Shown: positions 18,178 to 27,780, numbered from the stretch's first letter. The stretch is DNA of 64,000 bases from Psychrilyobacter atlanticus DSM 19335 (GCF_000426625.1 NZ_KE384547.1:62001-126000); one strand, 5' to 3'. Notes: generated by a model from the letters alone, not told the origin. Made by a program: numbers and translations.

Positions 18178-19155
18178 CTATAGATTTCCCCTTTTTTCAT
18201 GTTTTTTTATCCAAAAAGGCAGCCAAACATTCATAACCAATGATTCCAGAGGTATATCCAAAATATCTTTTATTTTATATTCATTTTTTTTATTTTTTTC
18301 ATCTTTATAACTCAAATCTCTATTAAATCCCGTATATTCATCTACAAATTTATTCCAATCTTTCCGGAAATAATAGAGTGTTGGATTTCTCCTGATATAC
18401 CCTAATTTTAAACTATGCCAAGGTTTCATCCCACTAGTATAATGTATAAATTTTATATCTGAATTAATATATTTATAGGCATCATATTCATGAACCATAA
18501 AATTATAAGATCTATCCAATTGATAAAAGGATAAATTATACACTTTTATTAATAACCCCAATAATCCTTGATCTGCAAATACATTTTCAATGGAGTTTTT
18601 TTCTTCTAAATTATTAAATAAATTACAGTGTTTTTCAAAAATTTTATTTTCGTGACAATATCTATTATTGTAAATCATAAAACCTGTATTAGGAGATTCC
18701 ATATTATAATCAGAGGTTTTTAATCCATATTCCTCATTTAAAAACTCTTTATCATTTAACATCTGACCTAACTCTAACTCATCTTTTATAGCTCCTACAA
18801 ACTCTATATTTTTAGTTAAATTTTTTAAACCCATATTTTTTTTACATAGGATATCTGCATCAATAGTAATACTATAATTATATCCTTTTTCATATAAAAT
18901 CTCAGGAATTCCTAAAACCCAAAAGACTTCTTCCGGCCATTTTTGACTTTTTTTGAATCTCCCTCTAAATTTAGGATCTAATATTTCAATATTTTCATCT
19001 AATAAAGTTTTTTTAACTCTTTCTCCTATCTTATCTATAGCATCTGATACTATAAATAGATCCACCTCTGGATTAGTAACTTTAAATGATTTTAATGCTA
19101 CTATTGAAGGCTTTATATAATTTTCATCCGAAACACAATATACTGCTATTTTCAT
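18178..19155 (-). CDS. Glycosyltransferase, GT8-like (DxD retaining type)
   Basis: A 325-residue protein from MKIAVYCVSDENYIKPSIVALKSF, with YSITIDADILCKKN (DxD-type metal motif near residue 95), FADQGLLG and IKFIHYTSGMKPWHS (a C-terminal HxxGxxKPW motif). These are typical of family-8 transferases that add Glc or Gal to LPS core. ATG at 19155 has GAGGTG 6 bases upstream. A longer reading to 19188 lacks support. The donor is unknown. Confidence 0.8.
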   Translation of the reverse strand: MKIAVYCVSDENYIKPSIVALKSFKVTNPEVDLFIVSDAIDKIGERVKKTLLDENIEILDPKFRGRFKKSQKWPEEVFWVLGIPEILYEKGYNYSITIDADILCKKNMGLKNLTKNIEFVGAIKDELELGQMLNDKEFLNEEYGLKTSDYNMESPNTGFMIYNNRYCHENKIFEKHCNLFNNLEEKNSIENVFADQGLLGLLIKVYNLSFYQLDRSYNFMVHEYDAYKYINSDIKFIHYTSGMKPWHSLKLGYIRRNPTLYYFRKDWNKFVDEYTGFNRDLSYKDEKNKKNEYKIKDILDIPLESLVMNVWLPFWIKKHEKRGNL

Positions 19156-19208
19156 CTTAGCACCTCTTTTCTCCGGTATCTTTTCCATTTTAGAAAAGAA
19201 CTCAACCT

Positions 19209-19862
19209 TTATAAACTAAGTTCTCTTTTAACAACTTCTAAGTTCTCGTCTATTATTTTTTTATATTCAACATATTCTTTTCTAATTTCATCACTAAACT
19301 CTTTATAAAAATTTTTTTTTAATTTTATAAAAACATACTCCTTAAACTTTTTTGTTAAAAATATTTTTTGTCTATATGCATCAAAGTCTATAAGAACTAA
19401 CTGCCCATTTGAATCAACTAAAGCACCATCAGTATTGTAGTCAGTTGGATATATTCTATTTTTCAATATTAGTAGAAAATAATCAAAAAAAGTTTGAATT
19501 AACCCATCGTTATACCCATATTCTTCTAAGTGAACACCTGCTTTTTTAGTTACATACAGTGATTCTCTTTCAAAAAAAGAGGTCCTATTTACCAAAACTA
19601 CTAATGGCTCTGCATGAGGAATCCCTATTTTTTTTAATTTTTCCGATATATCTTTATAATAAAGGGCTGGATCTCTTTTGAGACCAAAAGCCATATTTCT
19701 TTTTCTTCTTCCATAAGCCTTATATTTTTTTATATAATATATTTCTCCGTCTATTTCTTCCATATAAACATTCTTTTTGTCCCTATCATTTCTAATGCAC
19801 TTCTTACCTTTTAATTTTTCTGAATTAAAGTAATCTATAAAATAACTTTCCTCAAACATCAT
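19209..19862 (-). CDS. RfaY-like kinase-fold protein with altered catalytic loop
   Basis: A 217-residue kinase-like protein. The small lobe IDGEIYYIKKYKAYG and the metal-binding strand LVLIDFDAYR are kept, but the catalytic loop reads YPTDYNTDGALVDS rather than HxDxxxxN; the usual His is Pro and the Asn is not obvious. It may be a weak or inactive kinase or have a different acceptor. Both M1 and M2 are possible starts behind GAAGG. Lies between GT8 and GT9 genes. Confidence 0.7.
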   Translation of the reverse strand: MMFEESYFIDYFNSEKLKGKKCIRNDRDKKNVYMEEIDGEIYYIKKYKAYGRRKRNMAFGLKRDPALYYKDISEKLKKIGIPHAEPLVVLVNRTSFFERESLYVTKKAGVHLEEYGYNDGLIQTFFDYFLLILKNRIYPTDYNTDGALVDSNGQLVLIDFDAYRQKIFLTKKFKEYVFIKLKKNFYKEFSDEIRKEYVEYKKIIDENLEVVKRELSL

Positions 19863-19879
19863 AACCTTCTTTCTTTTAT

Positions 19880-20956
19880 TTATCTAAACCTATTTTTTAA
19901 TTTCGCCAAAACTTCTTCCACTTGACTTTTTTTAATACTATTTAATATTTCATTTCCATAAAAGCCATCTTTTATGGGATTTTCCCCATCCCCCATAATT
20001 ATATGAACATTCTTTTCCCTATGTTCAAATCCAGATTCTATCCCAAAAAATACCATTATATCCTTACGAAAAGAATATGCAGCATGAAATAACCCAGAAT
20101 CAAAACCGATGTATAATTTAGATTGAGCTATCTTTTCCATTCCTTCAACTAAAGAGATTTCATCGACTAAATTAATTATATTTTCTATTTTTAATTCCTT
20201 CACTATTTTTTCAGTATAATTTCTTTGTTTATTTCCAGTCCCTAAAAGATAAATTTTCTCTTTAGGATAACTGTTCTTTACTAGATTTAAAATCTCTATC
20301 ATCTTTTCCGGTGGGAATACCTTGCTTTCATGGGAGGCTCCTACTCCTACGACAATCCCACTTTCACCTAAATTATAATATGTTTTAAAATCTGGTTTTA
20401 TTTCTTCTAAGTCCACTTGAACTTCTATTGTATCATTTATCATCCTATATATAGGGTTTAAAATATATTTTTCATCTACTTTTACATAATCTTCTAACTT
20501 AATTAAATTTTTATAAGATAACTTCGACGTAAAAGTCTTGTCACTGATAAAATTTAAATCTATTACAGTTTTAAATCCTATTTCATCTATTTTTTTTATG
20601 GTTTTAATCCTGTCTTTAAACCCACGTCTATACCCTTTAGTTTTGGATATAACATTAAAATCCATTCTTTTTAAAATATCTTCCCATTTATCATTGGCAA
20701 AAATATAAACTTTGTCATTTCCATATTTTTTTCTAACAATTTCCATAGCTCCACTCTTTACAATCGTATCTCCCATGGCTTCAGTTGCAATTATCAAAAC
20801 ATTTTCACTGTTATCATAATTTTTATTTCTATATGATTTATACCAGATTTCAAATATAAAATTATTTAACTTACCTTTTATAAAACTACTTTTAAGCCAC
20901 TTGGGTTTTAACTGCTTTAACTGTTTTAACTTTTCTTTCAATATTAAAAACGACAT
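19880..20956 (-). CDS. Divergent glycosyltransferase family 9 protein
   Basis: A 358-residue protein with a basic N-terminal tail of about 50 residues, then NVLIIATEAMGDTIVKSGAMEIV in place of the usual GT9 start, GIVVGVGASHESKVFPPEKM and KLYIGFDSGLFHAAYSFRKDIMVFFG in the C-terminal domain. The pattern fits a heptosyltransferase-like fold but with drifted motifs. Likely a core or repeat-sugar transferase; substrate unknown. AAGGAG precedes the ATG. Confidence 0.75.
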   Translation of the reverse strand: MSFLILKEKLKQLKQLKPKWLKSSFIKGKLNNFIFEIWYKSYRNKNYDNSENVLIIATEAMGDTIVKSGAMEIVRKKYGNDKVYIFANDKWEDILKRMDFNVISKTKGYRRGFKDRIKTIKKIDEIGFKTVIDLNFISDKTFTSKLSYKNLIKLEDYVKVDEKYILNPIYRMINDTIEVQVDLEEIKPDFKTYYNLGESGIVVGVGASHESKVFPPEKMIEILNLVKNSYPKEKIYLLGTGNKQRNYTEKIVKELKIENIINLVDEISLVEGMEKIAQSKLYIGFDSGLFHAAYSFRKDIMVFFGIESGFEHREKNVHIIMGDGENPIKDGFYGNEILNSIKKSQVEEVLAKLKNRFR

Positions 20957-20974
20957 CCTAACTCCTTTTATAAT

Positions 20975-21838
20975 CTAATTTAATTTTTCATATAAAATTT
21001 CCTCTTCACCTAAAGGAGTTTCCACTCCATATTCACATCTATAATTTTTTCTAGATATTTCTTTCTTTCTTTTTCTATAATACTCTTCATTAGCACTTAC
21101 TTTTTTAGTTGGATCAAATGGGTGATACATATGTATCATATCTTCGCTAAATTTTATAGGTTGGGATTCTATGCCTGCTTTGAATAGCCTGTTTCCCAAG
21201 TCATCGTCTTCTTTTCCCCATCCTTCGTATTTTTCATCAAATCCATTTATTTTTAGAAAATCTTTTTTAGAAACTACAGAAAATAATCCTACTATTTTTG
21301 CACCTCTAGTTTTAAACTTTATTTTATGAAGAAAACTTCTAAACTTATCTTTTTTAAAAACTTTTTCTATATTTTCTAATTTTTCAACATCCGTTAACGC
21401 TGCAATAATAGAAGGATATTCATCATTTTTTTCTATTTTCTTTTGGATTTTAATCCTTTCTTCCTCATTCGACATGTATGCTTTAGCCATTAAAAATTTA
21501 TTTTCTTCCAAATTATTTATTATTTCTTTTACAAAATTTTTACCAAAAATAATATCTTGATCTAAAAAAACTAACCAATCACCTTCAGAAACTCTAACAC
21601 CGTTATTTCTACTTTTCGCCAATCTAAATCCTCTATCTTCTTGATAAACATGCTTTATTTTAAACTTACACTTAGGTATTAAATCTTCAATATAATCCTT
21701 CAATACTTCACTAGAACCATCATCTGCAAAGATTAGTTCCTTCACACCTATATTTTGTTTTAAAAGACAAAGAATTATATTTCTAGCATATTCTAACCTA
21801 TTATATATAGTAACTATTAAACTTATTTCTTTTTTCAT
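20975..21838 (-). CDS. Glycosyltransferase family 2
   Basis: A 287-residue GT-A protein: MKKEISLIVTIYNRLEYARN, FADDGSSEVLKDYI, WLVFLDQDIIFGKNF (DxD) and GWGKEDDDLGNRLFKAG, the C-terminal ED-type motif of GT2/GT7-like galactosyl- or N-acetylhexosaminyltransferases. ATG at 21838 has AAGGAG 6 bases upstream; the longer reading has none. Inverting sugar transfer in LPS or surface glycan assembly is expected. Confidence 0.85.
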   Translation of the reverse strand: MKKEISLIVTIYNRLEYARNIILCLLKQNIGVKELIFADDGSSEVLKDYIEDLIPKCKFKIKHVYQEDRGFRLAKSRNNGVRVSEGDWLVFLDQDIIFGKNFVKEIINNLEENKFLMAKAYMSNEEERIKIQKKIEKNDEYPSIIAALTDVEKLENIEKVFKKDKFRSFLHKIKFKTRGAKIVGLFSVVSKKDFLKINGFDEKYEGWGKEDDDLGNRLFKAGIESQPIKFSEDMIHMYHPFDPTKKVSANEEYYRKRKKEISRKNYRCEYGVETPLGEEEILYEKLN

Positions 21839-21887
21839 ATTTCTCCTTATCATATCCTATTTTACGATATAGTTCTCTTATTTTCTG

Positions 21888-23021
21888 TCACATCACATTT
21901 GGTTTATACTCCCATTTTTTATATCCCAAAACTCCTAAACCAGCATACAAGAGCTGCTGAACTTGTGGATAATGAATTGGCGATTCAAAAAAACCATATA
22001 TAATCATAGATAAAAAACTCATAAAAACAATTATATTATATTTATTTTCAACTTTAAGGTTATTTTTTAATATCAATCCCATTAATATTAAAAATCCGAA
22101 TAAACCTAAAAATCCATTTTCACTTAGTATCTCAACATAGTCATTATGTGCATGATAAAAAATTTTACCTTTTTTATCTGTATATTTATATTGCTTTAGC
22201 CCTATTCCAAATTTATTTTCTTCCCAAATTTCAAAACCATATTTATACATATCAATTCTAGTGGCGTTACTGTAACTTTTTAAACTAGCAATACTTTTTA
22301 CCCTCGACAAATATTTTTCATTCCCTTTTAAATTTAAAATTCCTATAGTTAAAATTCCTGATAAAACCAATAAAATAATTCCATTCTTTGATTTTTTTAT
22401 TAAAATCAAAGCTACTATTATTCCTATTATTGCTAACCAACTAGACCGGCTCATTGTTATCATGAGTACGTATATTGATAAGCCCCCTATAGAAAATAGG
22501 TAGAATAATTCTATTTTTTTCTTCTTAAAAAATAATAGTGTAAACACTCCTGATATATATATACAAATCCACATTGTATATACCCAAAGTTTATACCCTC
22601 CTGAAATTCTAGGGAGATATCTTCCCTGTATATAACCTAGTTTTTCAGCTATTCCAAGGCCTAATAATCTAAGTAACCCAACGGATATTAAAATCAAAAA
22701 AAAGTTCTTTTCTTTTTCATCAAAACTATATTGGCCTAAAATAACTACTAACATCCACGCTCTCAAGGCTCTTTCAAATAATTTGATGACACCTAAAATA
22801 TCAGCTGAAAAAAAAGCTCCTAATGTTATTCCCATAAAGAATAAAATTAAACCTGTTTCGTATCCAGTTTTTTTATATCCAGTTTTTTTCACTTTAACGA
22901 TAAATAATATCAACAACAAATAATATATTATATTCAATATTTTAGCTTCACTCATCAAAAATGGCGCTAAAATATAAACTAATATTAAAGTATATTTTTT
23001 TAATTGCTTTTCTTCGTTCAT
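21888..23021 (-). CDS. O-antigen ligase family membrane protein (WaaL/Wzy_C-like)
   Basis: A 377-residue polytopic membrane protein with about ten hydrophobic segments. The large periplasmic loop ends in FYHAHNDYVEILSENGFLGLFGF, the HNxxxE signature of the Wzy_C domain shared by O-antigen ligases and polymerases. It would join a lipid-linked glycan to lipid A core in the inner membrane's outer face. Its ATG overlaps the stop of the TagF-like gene by 4 bases. Ligase and polymerase cannot be told apart by motif alone. Confidence 0.85.
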   Translation of the reverse strand: MNEEKQLKKYTLILVYILAPFLMSEAKILNIIYYLLLILFIVKVKKTGYKKTGYETGLILFFMGITLGAFFSADILGVIKLFERALRAWMLVVILGQYSFDEKEKNFFLILISVGLLRLLGLGIAEKLGYIQGRYLPRISGGYKLWVYTMWICIYISGVFTLLFFKKKKIELFYLFSIGGLSIYVLMITMSRSSWLAIIGIIVALILIKKSKNGIILLVLSGILTIGILNLKGNEKYLSRVKSIASLKSYSNATRIDMYKYGFEIWEENKFGIGLKQYKYTDKKGKIFYHAHNDYVEILSENGFLGLFGFLILMGLILKNNLKVENKYNIIVFMSFLSMIIYGFFESPIHYPQVQQLLYAGLGVLGYKKWEYKPNVM

Positions 23022-24217
23022 TCATCCTCCGTTTTTAAAAAAATAATTAATTTTTTATATAATCTCTCACAATTATTTTGGCCTCTAAATTTAAAATACC
23101 TATTTAATCTCTGCTTATAGATTTTCTCGACTATAAAATCCGCTTCGATATAATTTTCTATTTTTTTTACAACCTCTTCCTCTTTTTCAGTTCTGAATCC
23201 AAATAAATCTTTTTTTATATCAATATATCCAGCTTTTTCCCTTGTTTTTAAAAAATTTTCACAATCAAATTGATAAAAGATTACAGGTTTATTTAAATAA
23301 GAAAAATCAAAAGCTACACTTGAGTAATCCGTTATCATTAATTTATTATTTTTTAATATGTCTTGAAAATTTGATTTCTTTTGCTCTAACACCTTTATAT
23401 TCTCATTTTCAAATTTTTTAAATAAATTATTATATTGTTGAAAATTTTGGTGTAAATATAAATTTAATTCTACCTTATATAAACTTAATAACTCATTTAA
23501 ACTCTTATTTTTCAACAAATTGCTTATTTGATAAAAAAAATCAGAATTTTTAAATTTTTTTTCATTGCAGTCTATCCCTTTTCTAAAAGTTGGCATTAAT
23601 AATATCCCTTTATTCTTAAACTTATTATTTTTAACTAAGTTATCCATTCTTGGTAATCCTGTTAAAAATATCTCCTCTTCAGTATATTTAAGTTTATTAA
23701 TGACTATTTCCTTTTCGAACTCTGAACTTACAACAAAACCATCTTTCAATTCAAATTTTAATTTATTATATTCTTTTTCAACATTTTTTATTGCTATTAT
23801 TCCATGTTGCAACATTATTTTTTTAGCCCTAATAATTTTTTTAGTATGTTTTTTTAAAATTCCAAATTCTCTAGGGACCATCCATAAACCATGAGTAGAT
23901 AAAATTAATTCTGCTTGAAACATATAGATTATGTGTTTTATACTCATATATTTTATTACATTTCCTAAGTTGTCTACTTTAAAATAATCTGGTGATGATT
24001 CCTTGATTAAAAAAAACACTTTTTTTTGAGGGTAATTTTCTCTTATATACTTAAAAAAATGATACCCATTATCTTGAGCTTGGTTTTCTGTCTCGCATAT
24101 TAACCATATATCATCTTTTTTCTTTAAAAACAGGATATATATTATTTTTAGGAATTCAACATAGATTGTTACAGGTATAACTTTTAGTTTATTTTTTAGT
24201 TTATTTTTTATATCCAT
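23018..24217 (-). CDS. CDP-glycerol:glycerophosphotransferase family protein (TagF/TagB-like)
   Basis: A 399-residue protein with a membrane-associating N-terminus and a C-terminal GT-B-like TagF domain. Visible motifs are LSTHGLW, MLQHGIIAIKN (the conserved HG near residue 138), GLPRMDNLV, YLHQNF and ITDYSSVAFDFSYLNKPVIFYQFD. These enzymes add glycerol-phosphate (or ribitol-phosphate) from a CDP donor. In a Gram-negative LPS cluster this suggests phosphoglycerol decoration of a surface glycan. Overlaps the ligase gene by 4 bases. Confidence 0.85.
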   Translation of the reverse strand: MDIKNKLKNKLKVIPVTIYVEFLKIIYILFLKKKDDIWLICETENQAQDNGYHFFKYIRENYPQKKVFFLIKESSPDYFKVDNLGNVIKYMSIKHIIYMFQAELILSTHGLWMVPREFGILKKHTKKIIRAKKIMLQHGIIAIKNVEKEYNKLKFELKDGFVVSSEFEKEIVINKLKYTEEEIFLTGLPRMDNLVKNNKFKNKGILLMPTFRKGIDCNEKKFKNSDFFYQISNLLKNKSLNELLSLYKVELNLYLHQNFQQYNNLFKKFENENIKVLEQKKSNFQDILKNNKLMITDYSSVAFDFSYLNKPVIFYQFDCENFLKTREKAGYIDIKKDLFGFRTEKEEEVVKKIENYIEADFIVEKIYKQRLNRYFKFRGQNNCERLYKKLIIFLKTEDE

Positions 24218-24233
24218 AAGCCCCTCTCTTTAG

Positions 24234-25358
24234 TTATTTTTTCAATTTTATTTCCTCAACATCAAATTCATTTACATCCGCTTCCTCGTTTTCTCCTAAA
24301 CTTGGTTTAGCATATATCTGCTTTACTTTAGTCGAATTAGCTCCCCACACAAGACTATTTAACTCCCCAGATCCTTCATCTGACCTATAGATGGCTAATA
24401 TCTTTTTATCTAAAGCAACTCCTAGATGTACTATAGAAGTATCTGGTGTAATTATTAAATCAGATACCTTGATAATTGATGCTGTATCCAATATAGAACT
24501 TATATTTTCATTTAAATAAACTTTCTTTGTATCCACCTCTTTAACTATTTTTTTCAACTCTACTAATTTATCTGGAGAATATACAAAAGTTACTGCAGTA
24601 CCTTCTTCTTTTAATATTACTCCTACTATTTCCTTAATTTTATTTTCATTTAAAGTCCTGTATTTACTTGCACCATATGGGTTTATACATATGATTTTTT
24701 TTTCTTTTATTCTCTCTCTGAATTCTATTCCAATTTTTAAATTTTCTTCTGAAAGATGGATATCATAGGATAAATCCGGTTTTAAAATGCCTAAAATTTC
24801 TAAGTATTTTTTGTACCTGTCAGTTATATGTTTATCTGTCACTCTATACTCCACAGAAACGTCAAATAAGGTCCAGTCAGACTTGTTTAACCCCATGTTG
24901 ATCCTTGCTCTACACAAATTAATGAACTTCATCTGCTTCACTCTCAGCATCTCTGAAAAATCAATTAAAAGATCATATTTTTCAGAAGATATCTCATTGG
25001 CTAAGTTTTTTAGTTCCCTGTCAGATTTACTGTAATCATAGATCTTGTCTACATGAGGATTATTGGCTATAACCTGCCTGTTCGCTCCTCTGGTGACCAC
25101 ACCGATCTTTATCTGTGGATAGACCTTCTTTATTTCACGAAACATCAAGGTATTTATTATCATATCCCCAATCTTTCCGTCATTTCTAATAAATAAAATA
25201 GATTTTATATCCAGATTTTTTATAAGATTATTGTCGTTTTTCATCTCTTCTTTACTATTTTTTTCTGTTTTTTTACGATCCCACAAAAATCTTCCTAAAG
25301 CTAATCTTTTAGGTCTCAAAAAATCCTGTAACTTTCTATTTAATTCTCTAATTCCCAT
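24234..25358 (-). CDS. Glycosyltransferase family 9 (heptosyltransferase-like) with N-terminal extension
   Basis: A 374-residue protein. After about 50 charged residues comes SILFIRNDGKIGDMIINTLMFREI, then IICINPYGASKYRTLNENK and LIITPDTSIVHLGVALDKKILAIYR, the expected GT9 blocks. Likely a core glycosyltransferase. It ends with an acidic tail (residues about 355-370). Next to another GT9 gene at 25377. Confidence 0.85.
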   Translation of the reverse strand: MGIRELNRKLQDFLRPKRLALGRFLWDRKKTEKNSKEEMKNDNNLIKNLDIKSILFIRNDGKIGDMIINTLMFREIKKVYPQIKIGVVTRGANRQVIANNPHVDKIYDYSKSDRELKNLANEISSEKYDLLIDFSEMLRVKQMKFINLCRARINMGLNKSDWTLFDVSVEYRVTDKHITDRYKKYLEILGILKPDLSYDIHLSEENLKIGIEFRERIKEKKIICINPYGASKYRTLNENKIKEIVGVILKEEGTAVTFVYSPDKLVELKKIVKEVDTKKVYLNENISSILDTASIIKVSDLIITPDTSIVHLGVALDKKILAIYRSDEGSGELNSLVWGANSTKVKQIYAKPSLGENEEADVNEFDVEEIKLKK

Positions 25359-25376
25359 GATTTCACCTTTCCTTTT

Positions 25377-26411
25377 TTAATTTTTATCTGTTCTTTCTAC
25401 TTTAGAGGCTATTGCTCCTACTATCTCTTCCCTCGTTTCATCTGTATAGCTGTCAAAAAATTTATGTTTATAATCTTCCTTTTTATCCCTGTCAGGAACT
25501 ATATAAGTTACATCTTTATGTCCAAATACTCCCCACCTTAAAGGTGATTGAGTTTTTTTATTGGGATAGATAGCCACAATGCTCTTTTTCAACGATCCTG
25601 CTATATGAGTCGGCCCTGTTGAACCGCCGAAATATACATCTGCTTTATCTATCATAGCTGCCAAGTTTAGAAGGTCTCCTCCGTTGGCATACAAATACAC
25701 CCTTTCTCTTCCTATACCATCTAATATCTTCTGTCCTCTTTCCTCTTCCGATATATGACATGTCAATACCACATTTAGATCTGTGACCTTATCTAATACA
25801 GCCTTTATTAGTTCTATATACTCTTCATCACTAATATTTTTAGCACTTCCACCCATAAATGGATTTATTACTAATATTGGAGATTTCATTTCTTTTTCTG
25901 CTATGAATACCTCTACTGCTTTTTTGTGTTTTTCCTCATAATAGATCTCAGTATTTAACTCAAATAGATTATCAAATTTTTTACAATCTAATTTTTTTAT
26001 CAAATCCAGATTATACTCAGCTTCATTTTTAATCGATTTAGATCTTTTTTGCAGGACCCCTTTGTTGTATACAAAAAATGACTTTATTTTTGATAGTGGA
26101 CCTATTTTAACCTTAGCACCACTAGCTTTAGCCAGCTGCATCACAAATTCATCGTTATATAGAGCTATAAATACATCTGCTTTAAAATATTTTATTTTTT
26201 CTATCAATTCAACCTTTCTATAATCATCTATTTTAACTACTCTATCTATATAGGGTAAGTTTTTCACAATTTCATAGTTATATTTTCTTACCAAAACTAT
26301 TATCTCGACATCTGGATACATTTTTTTTACCATAAAAAAACTGGGGATTGATAATACCAAATCCCCTATCTTATCCGTTCTAGATATTATGATCCTTTTT
26401 ATATCTTTCAT
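25377..26411 (-). CDS. Glycosyltransferase family 9 (heptosyltransferase-like)
   Basis: A 344-residue protein with RIIISRTDKIGDLVLSIPSFFMV, LVINPFMGGSAKNISDEEY and DVYFGGSTGPTHIAGSLKKSIVAIYP, matching GT9. The histidine of GPTHIAG is the usual ADP-heptose contact position. The second gene of the 27202-13944 operon. Confidence 0.88.
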   Translation of the reverse strand: MKDIKRIIISRTDKIGDLVLSIPSFFMVKKMYPDVEIIVLVRKYNYEIVKNLPYIDRVVKIDDYRKVELIEKIKYFKADVFIALYNDEFVMQLAKASGAKVKIGPLSKIKSFFVYNKGVLQKRSKSIKNEAEYNLDLIKKLDCKKFDNLFELNTEIYYEEKHKKAVEVFIAEKEMKSPILVINPFMGGSAKNISDEEYIELIKAVLDKVTDLNVVLTCHISEEERGQKILDGIGRERVYLYANGGDLLNLAAMIDKADVYFGGSTGPTHIAGSLKKSIVAIYPNKKTQSPLRWGVFGHKDVTYIVPDRDKKEDYKHKFFDSYTDETREEIVGAIASKVERTDKN

Positions 26412-26446
26412 AACTTAGCTCCTCAAAACTATAATTAATTTCATTC

Positions 26447-27202
26447 TTATTTTAAACTTGTTTTTTCCATCTCTCTCAACTTAAAATATTTAGTCATAGT
26501 ATACATTCCACTAAACAACGCTATTATCAAGCCCTCTATACCATCTAAAAACCCCAATCTAAATATATACATCCTTATAAATTTAAAAAATGGGTTTATT
26601 ACTACATTAAAAAAACTGGATTTTTTACCTCTCTTGACATACTCCTCTGCTCCTAATGTCGTATATCTGTCAAATCTAGTTATATAATCACTCAAAGTTA
26701 GGTATGTATAGTGGTATATTTTCTCTTTTATCTTACCTTTAGTTGACATTGTTTCAAATTCTTCATGGACTAAGTTATCACTTACCTTTACGCTTCCATT
26801 CTTCCATAATCTGGTAGCATATTGATTTGACCACCCGCCATATTTCAATTCCTTACCAAAACATACTGAACATCTATTTATGTCATAGACTTCATATTTA
26901 TTTTTTCCATCTATTATAGTTTTGATCGTTTCTTTTAATTCTTTACTTATTACCTCATCTGCATCAATTAGGAGGATCCATTCCCCTTTACATTTGTCTA
27001 TTACAGAGTTTTTTTGAGGACCAAATCCCTTCCAATTTTCAGTATAGACCGCAGCTCCTTTAGACCTAGCAATCTCTACAGTAGCATCTGAACTGTTACT
27101 ATCTACAATTATTATCTCATCAGCCAGTTCCCTTACAGCTTCTAAGGTTTTTCCTAAAATTCGCTCTTCATTATATGTTATTATACCTACCGATAACTTC
27201 AT
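26447..27202 (-). CDS. Glycosyltransferase family 2, WaaE/KdtX-like
   Basis: A 251-residue GT-A enzyme: MKLSVGIITYNEERILGKTL, IIIVDSNSSDATVEIARSKGA, NWKGFGPQKNSVIDKCKGEWILLIDADEVIS (DxD) and YGGWSNQYATRLWKNG. This pattern is that of WaaE/KdtX beta-1,4-glucosyltransferases that decorate inner-core heptose. A C-terminal hydrophobic stretch near residue 215 may bind the membrane. First gene of the long LPS operon. Confidence 0.88.
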   Translation of the reverse strand: MKLSVGIITYNEERILGKTLEAVRELADEIIIVDSNSSDATVEIARSKGAAVYTENWKGFGPQKNSVIDKCKGEWILLIDADEVISKELKETIKTIIDGKNKYEVYDINRCSVCFGKELKYGGWSNQYATRLWKNGSVKVSDNLVHEEFETMSTKGKIKEKIYHYTYLTLSDYITRFDRYTTLGAEEYVKRGKKSSFFNVVINPFFKFIRMYIFRLGFLDGIEGLIIALFSGMYTMTKYFKLREMEKTSLK

Positions 27203-27237
27203 ATTTATTCACTCCAATTTTTTTCATCATTCTCTAG

Positions 27238-27246
27238 ATTATACCA
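27238..27246 (-). promoter_or_regulatory. Extended -10 promoter of the LPS operon
   Basis: Minus strand reads TGGTATAAT, an extended -10 element, about 37 bases before the first LPS gene and just past the tRNA-array terminator. The -35 region is poor, as allowed for extended -10 promoters. Confidence 0.55.
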
Positions 27247-27269
27247 TATATATATCTAAATTTATATAT

Positions 27270-27294
27270 ACAAAAAAACACCCCGAAGGGTGTT
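27270..27294 (-). terminator. Terminator of the tRNA array
   Basis: Perfect 7-bp stem AACACCC-TTCG-GGGTGTT on the minus strand with a UUCG loop and six further T. It lies 13 bases after the 3' end of tRNA-Gln. Confidence 0.88.
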
Positions 27295-27306
27295 AAAGTT
27301 TATAGT

Positions 27307-27381
27307 TGGCTGGGCTGGCAGGATTCGAACCTGCGCATGACGCAGTCAAAGTGCGTTGCCTTACCGCTTGGCGACAGCCCA
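27307..27381 (-). tRNA. tRNA-Gln (anticodon TTG)
   Basis: Seven-pair acceptor TGGGCTG/CAGCCCA, anticodon loop CTTTGAC, T-loop GTTCGAATC and an encoded CCA end. Last gene of the tRNA array. Confidence 0.95.
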
Positions 27382-27404
27382 ACATGTTTACTATATTATA
27401 TATA

Positions 27405-27480
<76 letters not shown>

Positions 27481-27501
27481 ATACATATGTTTATAATTTA
27501 A

Positions 27502-27578
<77 letters not shown>

Positions 27579-27598
27579 ATAAATTATAAAGTTTTAAA

Positions 27599-27674
27599 TG
27601 GTGCTCACAACTGGACTTGAACCAGTGACCCCCTGCTTGTAAGGCAGGTGCTCTCCCAACTGAGCTATGCGAGC
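27599..27674 (-). tRNA. tRNA-Val (anticodon TAC)
   Basis: Acceptor GCTCGCA/TGTGAGC with one G-U pair; anticodon loop CTTACAA; encoded CCA. Confidence 0.95.
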
Positions 27675-27685
27675 TTATTACAATT

Positions 27686-27760
27686 TGGTAGTCCGTAGGG
27701 GAGTTGAACCCCTCCCGCTTGAGTGAAAACCAAGAATCCTAACCGATAGACGAACGGACC
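27686..27760 (-). tRNA. tRNA-Glu (anticodon TTC), copy A
   Basis: Acceptor GGTCCGT/ACGGACT, anticodon loop TTTTCAC, encoded CCA. Identical to the copy at 28266-28340. Confidence 0.95.
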
Positions 27761-27780
27761 ACAGTATTGTAATGTTATAA

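Noticed and set aside
19209-19862. Considered calling the divergent kinase-like gene a pseudogene
   Set aside because: The frame is intact, the metal-binding strand is kept and the gene is tightly placed in the operon, so an altered but expressed protein is more likely.
12747-27202. Considered a genomic island for the LPS region because it lies beside a tRNA array
   Set aside because: No integrase, direct repeat of a tRNA end, or insertion sequence is visible; base composition is AT-rich like the rest.
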